A stretch of DNA of 64,000 nt from CBDDKZ01 sp965230415 (GTDB lineage: Bacteria; Bacteroidota; Bacteroidia; Cytophagales; JAAEPT01), in the NCBI GenBank assembly GCA_965230415.1, contig CBDDKZ010000005.1, forward strand, positions 124,001 through 188,000, written 5' to 3'. Positions 1 to 7,810 of the stretch are shown here, one piece after another. The notes beneath the pieces are model-generated. The model searched no databases. It was not told the origin of the DNA and worked only from the letters and a program-made list of their open reading frames with translations. Within the stretch, counting starts at the first letter, position 1. Every line of letters starts with the position of its first letter. A program made the position numbers and the translations under genes.

Positions 1-128
1 TCGGTCAGCAGGTTTTTCAGCTTCTTTTTTATGGAGGCCTCTTTTTTCAAGGCCTGTGCCTTATCATAGTTGATGTAGATGGATCGGCCAAGCCAGAAAC
101 CGATGGCCAGTGTCAGTACAGTTCTCAT
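1..128 (-). CDS. Small membrane protein, N-terminal part only
   Basis: The gene runs off the left edge; 42 complete codons are visible. The ATG overlaps the TGA of the upstream propeller gene as ATGA, so translation is probably coupled. A hydrophobic stretch near residues 3-16 (VLTLAIGFWLG) is followed by lysine-rich, probably coiled sequence. This is the same single-span design as most of its operon neighbours. Family not recognised. It shows that the membrane-protein operon continues to the left of the window. Confidence 0.7.
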   Translation of the reverse strand, partial: MRTVLTLAIGFWLGRSIYINYDKAQALKKEASIKKKLKNLLT

Positions 129-2011
129 GGGTGCAAGGAAGTTTGGTGGTGTCGAAGTACTTTTTTCATCGAATAGCGCTGGTAGTAAACCAGTATGGTG
201 ATGCGCTGCCGGGCAGCAATGACACACTCCCAGCTGGTGTCTCCGTCAATGACGGTTCCTGCCAGTGCGTCGATCTCGGAGACATTGGCGTAGTTGGAGG
301 GACTGCGGTAGTTTTCATGCGAGATGGCAAGGCGGTCTCTGGAACCGTTTGCATTCAATGTCGTGACCAGCAATTGCAGAAAACGAGTGGCATCGCTGAA
401 CACCCAGCGACTGTGCTGCACACGTACCGGTCGTCTGGCAAACTCGCGCACGTCTTCTGTATAGCCCGGACTGGCAACAACGCTGCTGCTCTGTCGTGAA
501 TAACCGATCAGGTTGACTTGTGCGCCCACCGTATCAGATACCCAAAGCCGGCTCTGACGCGGGTCTATGGCAAAGCCGATGTTGACAGCACCGTGAGCAA
601 TGGTCGCACGAACACTATCGGCATTGTCCAGTATTGTAAATGTGTTGTCGGCACGGTTGCCAATGTACAGGTAGCCATTGTGAGGATTGTAGGCAATCCC
701 GTAGGGGCTGCGGCCAGTAGCTATGGTTCGCTCGATGGAATAGTCGGAAGCGATGCGGTAGACTTCGTTGCTGTTGGCAGCCACCACATACATGGCTTCA
801 TTGACCGGATGACTGGCCGCCGAAACGGGGCGTTCTCCCACATCCGTGATGGTGGTCACCACAGCATTCGTACGATCAATGACCGTGACGGTGTTGTCAC
901 CTGAATTGGTCACAAAAACGTCTCCGTTGCCCCGGTTGACACCCGTACCAATGGGACTGTTACCCACTGACAGCGTGTCAATGACGGTCTCGGAAGTGGC
1001 ATCCAGCACACTGACGGTGTTGTGAAAGAGGTTGGGTACATACAAGCGGTCATTGACAGGATTGTAAGCAATGGCCATCGGACGAACACCCACCGAGACC
1101 ACCCGGACAACTGCATGGCTGCTGTCAATGACATTGACGGTATTGGAAACCGAACCCACCACATAGACATGGCCGTAGTTGGGACTGTCACGGCGTTCGT
1201 TGACTGCCACTGCCACCGGAGAGGTAAATCCGGCTTCCGGATCTGCGACCAGCGGTATGACGGTGACCACATGACCGGAATTGTCCAGCACTGTCACATT
1301 GTTGGTCAACTGGTTGGCCACGTAAGTCAGACCATTGGCAGGATTGACAGCTACACCTTGCGGCTGTCGGACTGAAGCGGTGGCTACGGTGATTTCCTCG
1401 AGCAGTTCATGGTCTTCCACATCGGTGTCAAGGGGTGCAGATACGCCTGTACCTTCATGCCCTCCCCACAAACGAACGGTACGTGTGGTATCTGATTCAT
1501 TGGAAATGGTGACCTGCGCGCAACGAAATCGGGCACTCAGCCACTTCCTGAATTGTTCCGGACTGGAGGTCAAAGCCCGACCCGCCACGGGAATGGTACC
1601 CTGCAAGGCTTCGGTGAGCAGCACGGATTCGGCAGCCATCCCCGCCAGTTGCTTTTTGATTTTCTGTTTTGCGGCTTTGTCATCAGCCACGTCCATCACA
1701 CCTTGCGTGGTTCCCCATCGAACAAGGTCAGGATGTGCAGCTGGCACAGCGCTTGTTGTCGAATCTTCAGCATCCTGCTTCGGGCTCCATACCGATGACG
1801 GCTCACCCATGTCCTCTGAATGCCTGCGTATCTTCATTGCCGGTTGGTCATTTGCCGCCGAAGCGTGCTGCCGCGTGGCCTTCTTCCGGTTGCATGCCCT
1901 CCGGCAACAATCGCATTTCTTGCAGGGGTCGGGTGCATACAGCGCAAGCAGCAACCCTGCCGTGAGCGCCCCGAGGGCGATGAACAATCCGGTGGTGCCT
2001 GTGTTTTTCAT
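125..2011 (-). CDS. Membrane-anchored seven-bladed YVTN-type beta-propeller protein; candidate spike
   Basis: The protein has 628 residues. Residues about 8-26 form an N-terminal membrane span, followed at once by a cysteine cluster (C30, C33, C35, C36, C40). A charged linker leads to a beta-rich stretch at about 165-200, then seven repeats of a YVxNxxxNxVxVID pattern (for example VYVVGSVSNTVNVID and LYIGNRADNTFTILD) at about 215-490, then about 120 further beta-rich residues. YVTN repeats form beta-propellers, often used for binding at surfaces. The start codon overlaps the stop of the upstream gene as ATGA, and its own stop overlaps the next start. In this operon of single-span proteins I infer a surface or receptor-binding role; a secreted adhesin is the alternative. 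Confidence 0.72.
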   Translation of the reverse strand: MKNTGTTGLFIALGALTAGLLLALYAPDPCKKCDCCRRACNRKKATRQHASAANDQPAMKIRRHSEDMGEPSSVWSPKQDAEDSTTSAVPAAHPDLVRWGTTQGVMDVADDKAAKQKIKKQLAGMAAESVLLTEALQGTIPVAGRALTSSPEQFRKWLSARFRCAQVTISNESDTTRTVRLWGGHEGTGVSAPLDTDVEDHELLEEITVATASVRQPQGVAVNPANGLTYVANQLTNNVTVLDNSGHVVTVIPLVADPEAGFTSPVAVAVNERRDSPNYGHVYVVGSVSNTVNVIDSSHAVVRVVSVGVRPMAIAYNPVNDRLYVPNLFHNTVSVLDATSETVIDTLSVGNSPIGTGVNRGNGDVFVTNSGDNTVTVIDRTNAVVTTITDVGERPVSAASHPVNEAMYVVAANSNEVYRIASDYSIERTIATGRSPYGIAYNPHNGYLYIGNRADNTFTILDNADSVRATIAHGAVNIGFAIDPRQSRLWVSDTVGAQVNLIGYSRQSSSVVASPGYTEDVREFARRPVRVQHSRWVFSDATRFLQLLVTTLNANGSRDRLAISHENYRSPSNYANVSEIDALAGTVIDGDTSWECVIAARQRITILVYYQRYSMKKVLRHHQTSLHP

Positions 2012-2790
2012 GCGGCCAGTGTGGTTTTTCGGTAACGATCAATGAAGTCCATGATGTAACGGGTACGCTCAACCTGCAAGGGCCCGGCTGTACCGGGGTG
2101 CTGCCCGAACACTTTGGTTGCCGCATAGACCGCCTCTATAGTGGGATAACCCAAATCAAGGTATTGTTTCAATGCACCCAGATCAGCGGGAATTTCTTCA
2201 CGTGTGGGCTGGGTGAAATGTTGCCACTCGTGCAACAGTATGAACAGACGGATGGGAACGGTATAGTTTCGGAACAGGTCCTGAGACACCTGTATGCGCC
2301 CGGTCATCCGGTGGGTACGGGCGGGCGTTATCATCACCTCTCCAAACTGGTCCCTGATGCGGGGCAAGTATTGTATCAGAAACTCGTCGTTGTCCGAAGG
2401 GTAAAATCCGGGGGCAATGTATCCTGCCCGCTGGGCAAACCGCTCGGCAAAGGAAATGAAGTCGTGCATTGCCGGTGTTGCCCATAACTTACTGGCTGGC
2501 AAGGGTTCGGGGCGAAAAGCTGTGATTTTGAAACGACGATCTCCCGGTGCTTCCCGGTCAAAAATCTCGACATCAAGGTTTTTGGGCGAAACAGGCATTT
2601 TCAGCAGTATTTGCCGTCTGGAAGACCCGTTTTTGAACATCTCAGGTGGAAATGAGACTTTCCGCCTGAAGTAAAACGTGTGTGGCTTCGATGCATCCGA
2701 AGCACGGACAATCAACTCCATCGGCTCCAGTACACGGAGTCCGATGCGAAGCATGAAACGACGGTGACCGGATGGTACGGGTACAATCAT
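2008..2790 (-). CDS. Gluzincin-like protein with HEWQH zinc motif
   Basis: The protein has 260 residues without a clear membrane span or signal peptide. H187-E188-W-Q-H191 is a typical zinc metallopeptidase HExxH motif in a helix (RLFILLHEWQHF). Eight residues after its last histidine comes E199-I-P-A-D203, fitting the ExxAD third-ligand helix of gluzincins. The N-terminal 100 residues are beta-rich. It overlaps both neighbours by 4 bp (ATGA), so it belongs to the putative particle operon. It could process a structural protein or cut the cell wall on entry or exit. No family name is claimed; the motif is seen and the role is inferred. Confidence 0.68.
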   Translation of the reverse strand: MIVPVPSGHRRFMLRIGLRVLEPMELIVRASDASKPHTFYFRRKVSFPPEMFKNGSSRRQILLKMPVSPKNLDVEIFDREAPGDRRFKITAFRPEPLPASKLWATPAMHDFISFAERFAQRAGYIAPGFYPSDNDEFLIQYLPRIRDQFGEVMITPARTHRMTGRIQVSQDLFRNYTVPIRLFILLHEWQHFTQPTREEIPADLGALKQYLDLGYPTIEAVYAATKVFGQHPGTAGPLQVERTRYIMDFIDRYRKTTLAA

Positions 2791-3245
2791 GGTTGTGGCA
2801 TTGTTTCATGGTTCGAAATCAAACGGGTGTCCTGTTTTTTGCGGTACTGCGCCACCAGAAAACCACCAATGGCCAGCACAGTTATGCCCCCAAGTACCCA
2901 GACCGCAACAGGGGTTTCTTTCTTTTCCGGTTCACCGGGTGCAGCACCCAGACCAAAACGAAAATCGGATGTACCACCACCAGTGCCTGATCCCTTGACC
3001 GCACCAATGAAATTGCCCACTGAACCGAGTATGCCATCCACTCCTCCCGAATCCTTGACACCCTGACCGATTTTGCCCCAGAATGCTTTCCGGTTTTCTT
3101 TCCTTGCCGCTTTTTCCTCCGGGGTCTTTCCGGGCTTGCTTCTCCTGTTTTTCTTTCCGAACACTCCTTTCAGAAAATGGTCATAACAGGAGTCGCGTGC
3201 TTCTCCATATTCATCAACAATGTACAATTGTTCAGGCCAGTTCAT
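2787..3245 (-). CDS. Single-span membrane protein with N-terminal YDxFL / basic motif
   Basis: The protein has 152 residues. Near residue 20 lies CYDHFLKGVFGKKNRR, a YDxFL motif followed by a lysine/arginine-rich stretch. A glycine-rich segment (about 70-100) follows, then one membrane span at about 112-132 (AVWVLGGITVLAIGGFLV) and a short basic tail. The same plan, YDxF then basic patch then linker then C-terminal span, is found in the products of 3499-4137 and 4149-4601, so these look like paralogues. The stop overlaps the start of the HEWQH gene. Probable membrane component of the particle; exact role unknown. Confidence 0.72.
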   Translation of the reverse strand: MNWPEQLYIVDEYGEARDSCYDHFLKGVFGKKNRRSKPGKTPEEKAARKENRKAFWGKIGQGVKDSGGVDGILGSVGNFIGAVKGSGTGGGTSDFRFGLGAAPGEPEKKETPVAVWVLGGITVLAIGGFLVAQYRKKQDTRLISNHETMPQP

Positions 3246-3257
3246 AGTTCTTTATGT

Positions 3258-3485
3258 TTAGACAATTATCATGACTCTCAGTGTGGTGCCGTTGACCACA
3301 TAGGTGATTTCCGGGTAGCCTTTGCCCACAAACGGGTACGATTTGGCTTCTCCCGGTGGCAGGTCCACACCGTTCACCTGTGCGACCTGATTGCCCACAT
3401 TCTTGACCGATCCGAACAGAAAACCAATGGGCAAACGGCCGTCAACAGTCTGTTCGGTCTCTTCTACCAGCGCGAGTAAATCCAT
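3258..3485 (-). CDS. Small beta-rich protein, 75 residues
   Basis: This short protein has no membrane span and reads as a compact beta-sandwich: alternating hydrophobic strands, a LPPGEAKSYPF turn near residue 45 and a C-terminal strand ending in valine and isoleucine. It sits 12 bp before the next gene in the coupled operon of membrane proteins. Such small beta domains often serve as phage capsid decoration or spike-base proteins, but no homologue was recognised. Start ATG at 3485. Confidence 0.65.
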   Translation of the reverse strand: MDLLALVEETEQTVDGRLPIGFLFGSVKNVGNQVAQVNGVDLPPGEAKSYPFVGKGYPEITYVVNGTTLRVMIIV

Positions 3486-3498
3486 CCTGATTCACCTG

Positions 3499-4137
3499 TC
3501 AGGCGGCTTTCATGACCGCACCTGCATGCGTGGTTGCCGGCATTGCTGTCGCATCCGGTGTTTTTCCTGATCTTCGCAGGTAGGCCACAAGGCCAATGGC
3601 TCCCAGCACTCCGACAACAGCAATAATGCCTTTGCTCATGCTCATCAAACCGGCCTGCTGTTTCAACTTCTCGGCTTTCAGGTCCTCCTGTGCCACCTTT
3701 TTCTGCAAACCTTCAGTTTTCAGCTCCTCCTGCATGGTTTTCAATTCGTTCTGTGCAGCTGCATTCATCACCTTGTGACTTTTCAAATCCTTGTTGTTGT
3801 ATGGATTTTCCATGCTGCCTTTGGGTGCAGGCGGTTTTTTTGAGACAGAAGGAGAGGGTTTGACGGGTGCCGAAGTCTCCTTTTTCATCAGGCCGGGATA
3901 CTTCGGGGCTTTGCCCTTTGCCATTCTTCGCCGGTCTTTCCTTCGTCTGCGCTCCTGAATGTGTGGCTTTTTGCCTCTGCGCTGACGTCGTTTGCGCAGT
4001 ACCTTGCCAACAAAAGGATCGTATTCGGAACTTTCTTCATGATTCTCCGGATACGCATCGTCCATTCGGGACTGAATGCCTCGCGTCATCACTGGGTTAT
4101 TGGGGTCCGGGTAGTGCATTGTTCTTGTTTTTTGCAT
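3499..4137 (-). CDS. Single-span membrane protein, basic N-terminal half
   Basis: The protein has 212 residues if started at the ATG at 4137; a TTG at 4152 that overlaps the previous stop is the alternative. Around residue 43 it has EYDPFVGKVLRKRRQRR, the YDxF-basic motif shared with its two neighbours. An extremely arginine- and lysine-rich stretch, a proline/serine linker and a predicted helical part follow, then one membrane span near residues 168-188 (KGIIAVVGVLGAIGLVAYL) and an alanine/threonine tail. The basic part could contact DNA or RNA at a membrane. Function unknown. Confidence 0.7.
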   Translation of the reverse strand: MQKTRTMHYPDPNNPVMTRGIQSRMDDAYPENHEESSEYDPFVGKVLRKRRQRRGKKPHIQERRRRKDRRRMAKGKAPKYPGLMKKETSAPVKPSPSVSKKPPAPKGSMENPYNNKDLKSHKVMNAAAQNELKTMQEELKTEGLQKKVAQEDLKAEKLKQQAGLMSMSKGIIAVVGVLGAIGLVAYLRRSGKTPDATAMPATTHAGAVMKAA

Positions 4138-4148
4138 GTTATTTTCTT

Positions 4149-4601
4149 TCAAATGGCTGCCTGTGGCACAGGTTTCACATTCGGAACCGGAGGGACTGCT
4201 CCCGGTCCGGCCACCTTTTTCTTTTGCATGTTGTTATAGACAAATCCGGCCACCAGCAACAACCCCACCACCATCATCAGTTTGTTGCTTCCCAAACCTG
4301 CTTGTGCTACTTGAGGAGCAGTGGCCGGGGCTGCCTGTATCAGCGTGGGTGCCGCAACGGCTCTGGAGGCAGGTGTGGCCAGTGACGCAGGCTGCTGGGC
4401 CATCGCCTTCATAATGGAGGTCTCGGCGCGGGTACGCTCGGTCTCGGCACGGCGTTCATCAGTCTTGGATTCGCGCTTGGCCATCCGGGCCTTGTGACGT
4501 TCGCGCTTGCGACGCTTGCATTTTGCTCCAAAACACAAAAAGGCATCGTAGGCGGCATCCTGACCGCTCATTCCGAAATGGTTATGTATGGGTCGTGTCA
4601 T
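4149..4601 (-). CDS. Single-span membrane protein with YDxFL / basic motif
   Basis: The protein has 150 residues. AYDAFLCFGAKCKRRKRER near residue 17 is the shared YDxFL-basic motif. A charged predicted helix (about 35-70), an alanine/proline-rich linker, one membrane span at about 107-122 (MMVVGLLLVAGFVY) and a lysine-rich tail follow. Start ATG at 4601 overlaps the stop of the preceding gene. A paralogue of the 3499-4137 and 2787-3245 products by architecture and motif rather than by overall alignment. Confidence 0.72.
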   Translation of the reverse strand: MTRPIHNHFGMSGQDAAYDAFLCFGAKCKRRKRERHKARMAKRESKTDERRAETERTRAETSIMKAMAQQPASLATPASRAVAAPTLIQAAPATAPQVAQAGLGSNKLMMVVGLLLVAGFVYNNMQKKKVAGPGAVPPVPNVKPVPQAAI

Positions 4602-5203
4602 TTTATGTGGTGTTGGGTTTTGGGTGTTTTGGTTTTTCTCATTCGCCAGATAAAAAGTCCGCCAAGCAAAGCCACTAACAGCAGTATCCCTACGGTTTCG
4701 ATGGTTTTGCTGCGCAGGGTCTGTGCATGGACGGCAAGTTGCGCTTGTCGCTGCTGGTCTTCGCGTTGTTGGAAGAGCATCATGGTGCTGCGCATGCTTT
4801 CCCTGCGGGCAGCCTTTTTTCGTTCTTTCTTGCCAATCAACCCTCCGGCAACATTGAAGATGGACCCCACCGCACCGGCAATGGCCGAAACGGGGTCGGC
4901 ACCAACAGTCACGCCACCACCTCCGTCAAAAGCGTCTTCCGTACCAGTGACCTCTTTCAGCATCAACTTCGCCAGCTTCCGGTTGAAAGCAGCATCGTTT
5001 CGCTCGATCTGTATCATGGTCAATTCTGTCAGTTCCGACGACGTGGCTTCTTCGGGTACATCCACACGAAAATCCAGCAGCAAGGCCACCAGTAATTTGG
5101 GAGAATGTGCAATCAGCGTTCCCAGCAGTTTCAGTACAGCCAGTTGCTGTGCAGATAACGGAGGGATTCTGATTTGCGTTTTTGTTGGCTCTATCGTAAT
5201 CAT
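4598..5203 (-). CDS. Membrane protein with amphipathic helices and C-terminal span
   Basis: The protein has 201 residues, started at the ATG at 5203, which overlaps the stop of the previous gene (ATGA). The N-terminal half is helical (LLGTLIAHSPKLLVALLLDF). A glycine/alanine amphipathic segment near residues 105-125 ends in GKKERKKAARR, a predicted coil follows, and a membrane span lies at about 171-188 (VGILLLVALLGGLFIW). Lipid contact by both the amphipathic part and the span is likely. No family recognised. Confidence 0.7.
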   Translation of the reverse strand: MITIEPTKTQIRIPPLSAQQLAVLKLLGTLIAHSPKLLVALLLDFRVDVPEEATSSELTELTMIQIERNDAAFNRKLAKLMLKEVTGTEDAFDGGGGVTVGADPVSAIAGAVGSIFNVAGGLIGKKERKKAARRESMRSTMMLFQQREDQQRQAQLAVHAQTLRSKTIETVGILLLVALLGGLFIWRMRKTKTPKTQHHIK

Positions 5204-5745
5204 GAACAGGTTTTCAGTGTGGCTCCTACAACAATTCCAGTCAGCAATACGGCTCCCAAAACGGTCACTCCCTGCGGACTGAACAAGGTGACTCCGGACA
5301 TCGGTTGAGCGGGCTCTTCGGATTCTTCTTCCCGGGCCTTCCTGCTCTCCTGAAGGGCATTCCATGTTGCCTGTACCTTCTCTGCGAGCATTGTGTCTTC
5401 GGGGTCGGCATTGGACTGTGCCAGTGCTTCCCGGTAGCGTTGTTCCTTGTCAGAAACATCCGGTTGGTGATGTTTGCCTGTAAAGGCGCTGTATGCGCAA
5501 GGCCCGCAAAAGTGATCCTCCTGCGGTTGCAGCTTCATAATGACCTTTTTGTCGGGATGGATGGCCACAAGGTCCCTGACCACACGCTGCCCCTTGCGCT
5601 GAACCAGCTCTTTCACTGCCTGTGCGCGATGGTGCAGGTTTCCGGGTGCATCGTAGCCATGCTTGCGCAGCAGGGCACGAACACCTGCGGGGTTGCCGTA
5701 GGTAATGTAGTCGATGCGGTTTTGTGCGTATTTGCTTCGTGTCAT
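5200..5745 (-). CDS. C-terminal-anchored protein with conserved-looking HPD segment
   Basis: The protein has 181 residues from the ATG at 5745; a longer reading would need a TTG at 5817. The N-terminal 75 residues form a helical domain with the pattern NPAGVRALLRKHGY and IHPDKKVIM. A cysteine pair (HFCGPCAYSAFTG, near residue 80) follows, then a charged helical region and a C-terminal membrane span (TVLGAVLLTGIVVGATL). It lies directly downstream of the candidate capsid gene and overlaps the next gene by 4 bp. It could be a membrane-anchored minor capsid or penton-base protein; this is inferred from position only. Confidence 0.68.
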   Translation of the reverse strand: MTRSKYAQNRIDYITYGNPAGVRALLRKHGYDAPGNLHHRAQAVKELVQRKGQRVVRDLVAIHPDKKVIMKLQPQEDHFCGPCAYSAFTGKHHQPDVSDKEQRYREALAQSNADPEDTMLAEKVQATWNALQESRKAREEESEEPAQPMSGVTLFSPQGVTVLGAVLLTGIVVGATLKTCS

Positions 5746-5829
5746 TGCCTGCTTTTCGGGTTGGAAAAAGCAACCGGAGAGTCCATCACGGGCAGCTCCG
5801 GCTGCATCAGGGTACAAATTGATTTTTGG

Positions 5830-6702
5830 CTATCGCCTGCGCCTCAGATACCTTCGGGGCTTTCGACGCACTATCCGTCTTATGGAAGGTTTGCGCCTGA
5901 TTTTCCGAACCCTGCTGCCGGACTTCAGACCAAAAGGTTTCCGTGCCTTTGTTCGCAACAGGTCAATACCGGGTACACCGGTTGTTCGTGGTGCAGTAGA
6001 TACTTCGGCTACGTTCTTGCCTTTCAGTAGATTACTCATATTCGCTCGTGCCTTGATGGTGAACGTGAACACAAGTGTCACGCCATCATTGACAACCACA
6101 CGAATGGAGTCTTCACCACCGATTTCCGCAGAAAACGCACTGTCGTCAATGAGTAACTGCGTAAAGTTGGCTGGTGATGTGGCATTGCGGGGCTGGTACA
6201 CGCGCTCGGTGTTACTGCCCGATGCGGTCTCCCGAACCAGACGCAGCACGTTGTCGAATTGCAACTGGTCGCTCACAGAGAGTTTCATTCCCTGTATCAG
6301 AAACGGTGCAGAAGCACTCGCATTTCTCACATAGGAATGGCTGGACTCCTGAACAGTAACTGTAACACCGGCAGGTTGTGCCTCATTGGCATAGCCACCA
6401 AAAAGAATGGCTTCTGCCGGATCGCCAGAAGTATTGGCCACCACTACCGTCAATGTCCGGTCATTCGGGTCAATCCTTCCTATGGAAGTGGCCTTGTAGG
6501 CATCAAAGTCCTCGTCTTCCAGATACTCATCATACTCTTCCTCTTCATCCATGTAGGCCATTTCGTCCTCGTCGTCTTCATAGTAGCTGTCTTCGTTGCC
6601 GTCAAAGCCGCTGTCGAAGTCGTCCTCATCATGACCATCGTAGTCATCATAGCCGGACTCGGCATCGTCTTCATACGCCATTAGTTCATCATCGTAATTC
6701 AT
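5830..6702 (-). CDS. Candidate capsid protein with acidic N-tail and arginine-rich C-tail
   Basis: The protein has 290 residues in three parts. Residues 1-70 are almost only Asp, Glu and Tyr. Residues about 72-235 are beta-rich with asparagine/glycine turns (RTLTVVVANTSGD, DSIRVVVNDGVTLVFTFTI) and are long enough for one jelly-roll. Residues about 252-290 are strongly basic, ending in four arginines. A basic tail next to a beta barrel is common in capsid proteins that touch nucleic acid. It is the second gene of the membrane-protein operon, where capsid genes often sit. No sequence homologue was recognised. A nucleoprotein-type DNA-binding protein is the main alternative. Confidence 0.55.
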   Translation of the reverse strand: MNYDDELMAYEDDAESGYDDYDGHDEDDFDSGFDGNEDSYYEDDEDEMAYMDEEEEYDEYLEDEDFDAYKATSIGRIDPNDRTLTVVVANTSGDPAEAILFGGYANEAQPAGVTVTVQESSHSYVRNASASAPFLIQGMKLSVSDQLQFDNVLRLVRETASGSNTERVYQPRNATSPANFTQLLIDDSAFSAEIGGEDSIRVVVNDGVTLVFTFTIKARANMSNLLKGKNVAEVSTAPRTTGVPGIDLLRTKARKPFGLKSGSRVRKIRRKPSIRRIVRRKPRRYLRRRR

Positions 6703-6756
6703 GACTGTATTTTTTCGGTTGAATAAATAATTGCGAGTGGGACAGACCAGTGGTCG

Positions 6757-6912
6757 CTATCCCTTTTTAGACTTGTCGTCGCCTTTGGCCGCCAGTTTTT
6801 TTGCTTTGGCTTTATCCATAGCAGGGCGAACAACGAAGGTCCCCAGTGCTGCTCCTCCAAGAAGAGCGATCAGTACGGCAGGTACGACGGTACTCCAATC
6901 AATGTCTTTCAT
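6757..6912 (-). CDS. Mini membrane protein, 51 residues
   Basis: The frame runs from ATG at 6912 to TAG at 6757. Residues about 8-29 form one membrane span (TVVPAVLIALLGGAALGTFV); the rest is a lysine/alanine-rich cytoplasmic-type tail. It is the first gene of the leftward operon, 54 bp before the candidate capsid gene. Tiny single-span proteins of this kind are typical minor membrane proteins of internal-membrane phages, but equally short proteins occur in many contexts. Confidence 0.6.
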   Translation of the reverse strand: MKDIDWSTVVPAVLIALLGGAALGTFVVRPAMDKAKAKKLAAKGDDKSKKG

Positions 6913-7143
6913 CTGTTTGATTATTTCGTCTTTAAATCATTCAAAACAGGCTTTTTCTGGATGGTCTCTAAACCGAAGTCTGTAGCGTCAAAAGTGAAAG
7001 AATTGCGGAGGGAATCAGAGGTACATGTTTGTACCTGAAGGCCTTCTGGTCCTCCTGTCCTCTATATCCGGCCCGTTGGAACATTTCCTGACAAAAGTTT
7101 TTTTTCATCAGGACTTGATTAACACGATTTCCCCTCATATTTT
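6913..7143. promoter_or_regulatory. Divergent control region with two palindromes
   Basis: This 231-bp gap separates the leftward particle operon from the rightward gene at 7144. It holds an inverted repeat AGGTAC-6 bp-GTACCT at 7019-7036, directly followed by the perfect 10-bp palindrome GAAGGCCTTC at 7037-7046. A CCTGA/TCAGG hairpin with a T-run in its loop lies at about 7088-7112. These could be operators for divergent transcription. No convincing TAnnTTTG box was found, so promoter positions are not given. Confidence 0.4.
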
Positions 7144-7650
7144 ATGACAATGAACAGCATCGAACTTTTCAAACCGGACAAACTCGCGGATCGTTTTACA
7201 ATAATCAGGACGGCAAAGGGGCTGGTTACGATTGACTTCGACATGGACCACATCGAGTTCAGCGAACGGGGCGGAATTACAGAAATGCGAATCAACAATG
7301 GAAACTGCCTGACCGTAAGAAGAGATAGTGAGGAATATGCACAGTCCAGAAACCGCTACCAAACCCTGATGGGCTACTTTCACCGGTCTTATGAAACCAT
7401 TTATCTCCAAAAGTTCAGTCAGGAAAAGTGTTTTGCCTTTGAATCTCCCGACAGGGAAAAGGTGAGGCTGGACGGGCACATTAACATGCTCATGTATGCC
7501 TCTAATGATGAATACAACGCCAGAATTGACCTGAGCAAGGACATTTTCCAGAAACTGGAGGAGGACTCACCGCTTTATCAGGACGGCATTGAGTCTTTCA
7601 GGAGTTGCCTGAAGCTGATGGAGATTCAGGAATGGGGTGTGAAATTCTGA
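7144..7650 (+). CDS. Hypothetical protein, 168 residues
   Basis: It is read opposite to the flanking operons, from ATG at 7144 (a second in-frame ATG lies at 7150). The product looks soluble and mixed alpha/beta, with no signal, span or recognised motif: the N-terminal half is beta-rich and the C-terminal 50 residues are helical (RIDLSKDIFQKLEEDSPLY). It sits alone between the divergent control region and the RHS cargo block, as a small regulator or accessory gene might. Function unknown. Confidence 0.65.
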   Translation: MTMNSIELFKPDKLADRFTIIRTAKGLVTIDFDMDHIEFSERGGITEMRINNGNCLTVRRDSEEYAQSRNRYQTLMGYFHRSYETIYLQKFSQEKCFAFESPDREKVRLDGHINMLMYASNDEYNARIDLSKDIFQKLEEDSPLYQDGIESFRSCLKLMEIQEWGVKF

Positions 7651-7810
7651 AACCTTCAACCATTTTACCTGATTGGTGGAAATGGTTTCGGGCTTGACAG
7701 ACGTATACAGTGCCATAAAATACGATTGCAGACATGTACCTATAACTTCACCCTGTACCCGAAGCGGACTACGAGTGGTAGAGAGGGAACCTTATAAATA
7801 CAAAGAACCT

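Noticed and set aside
1335..2045. Plus-strand frame of 236 codons opposite to the propeller gene
   Set aside because: No domain or context; the minus-strand frame has a clear membrane span, repeats and coupled ends.
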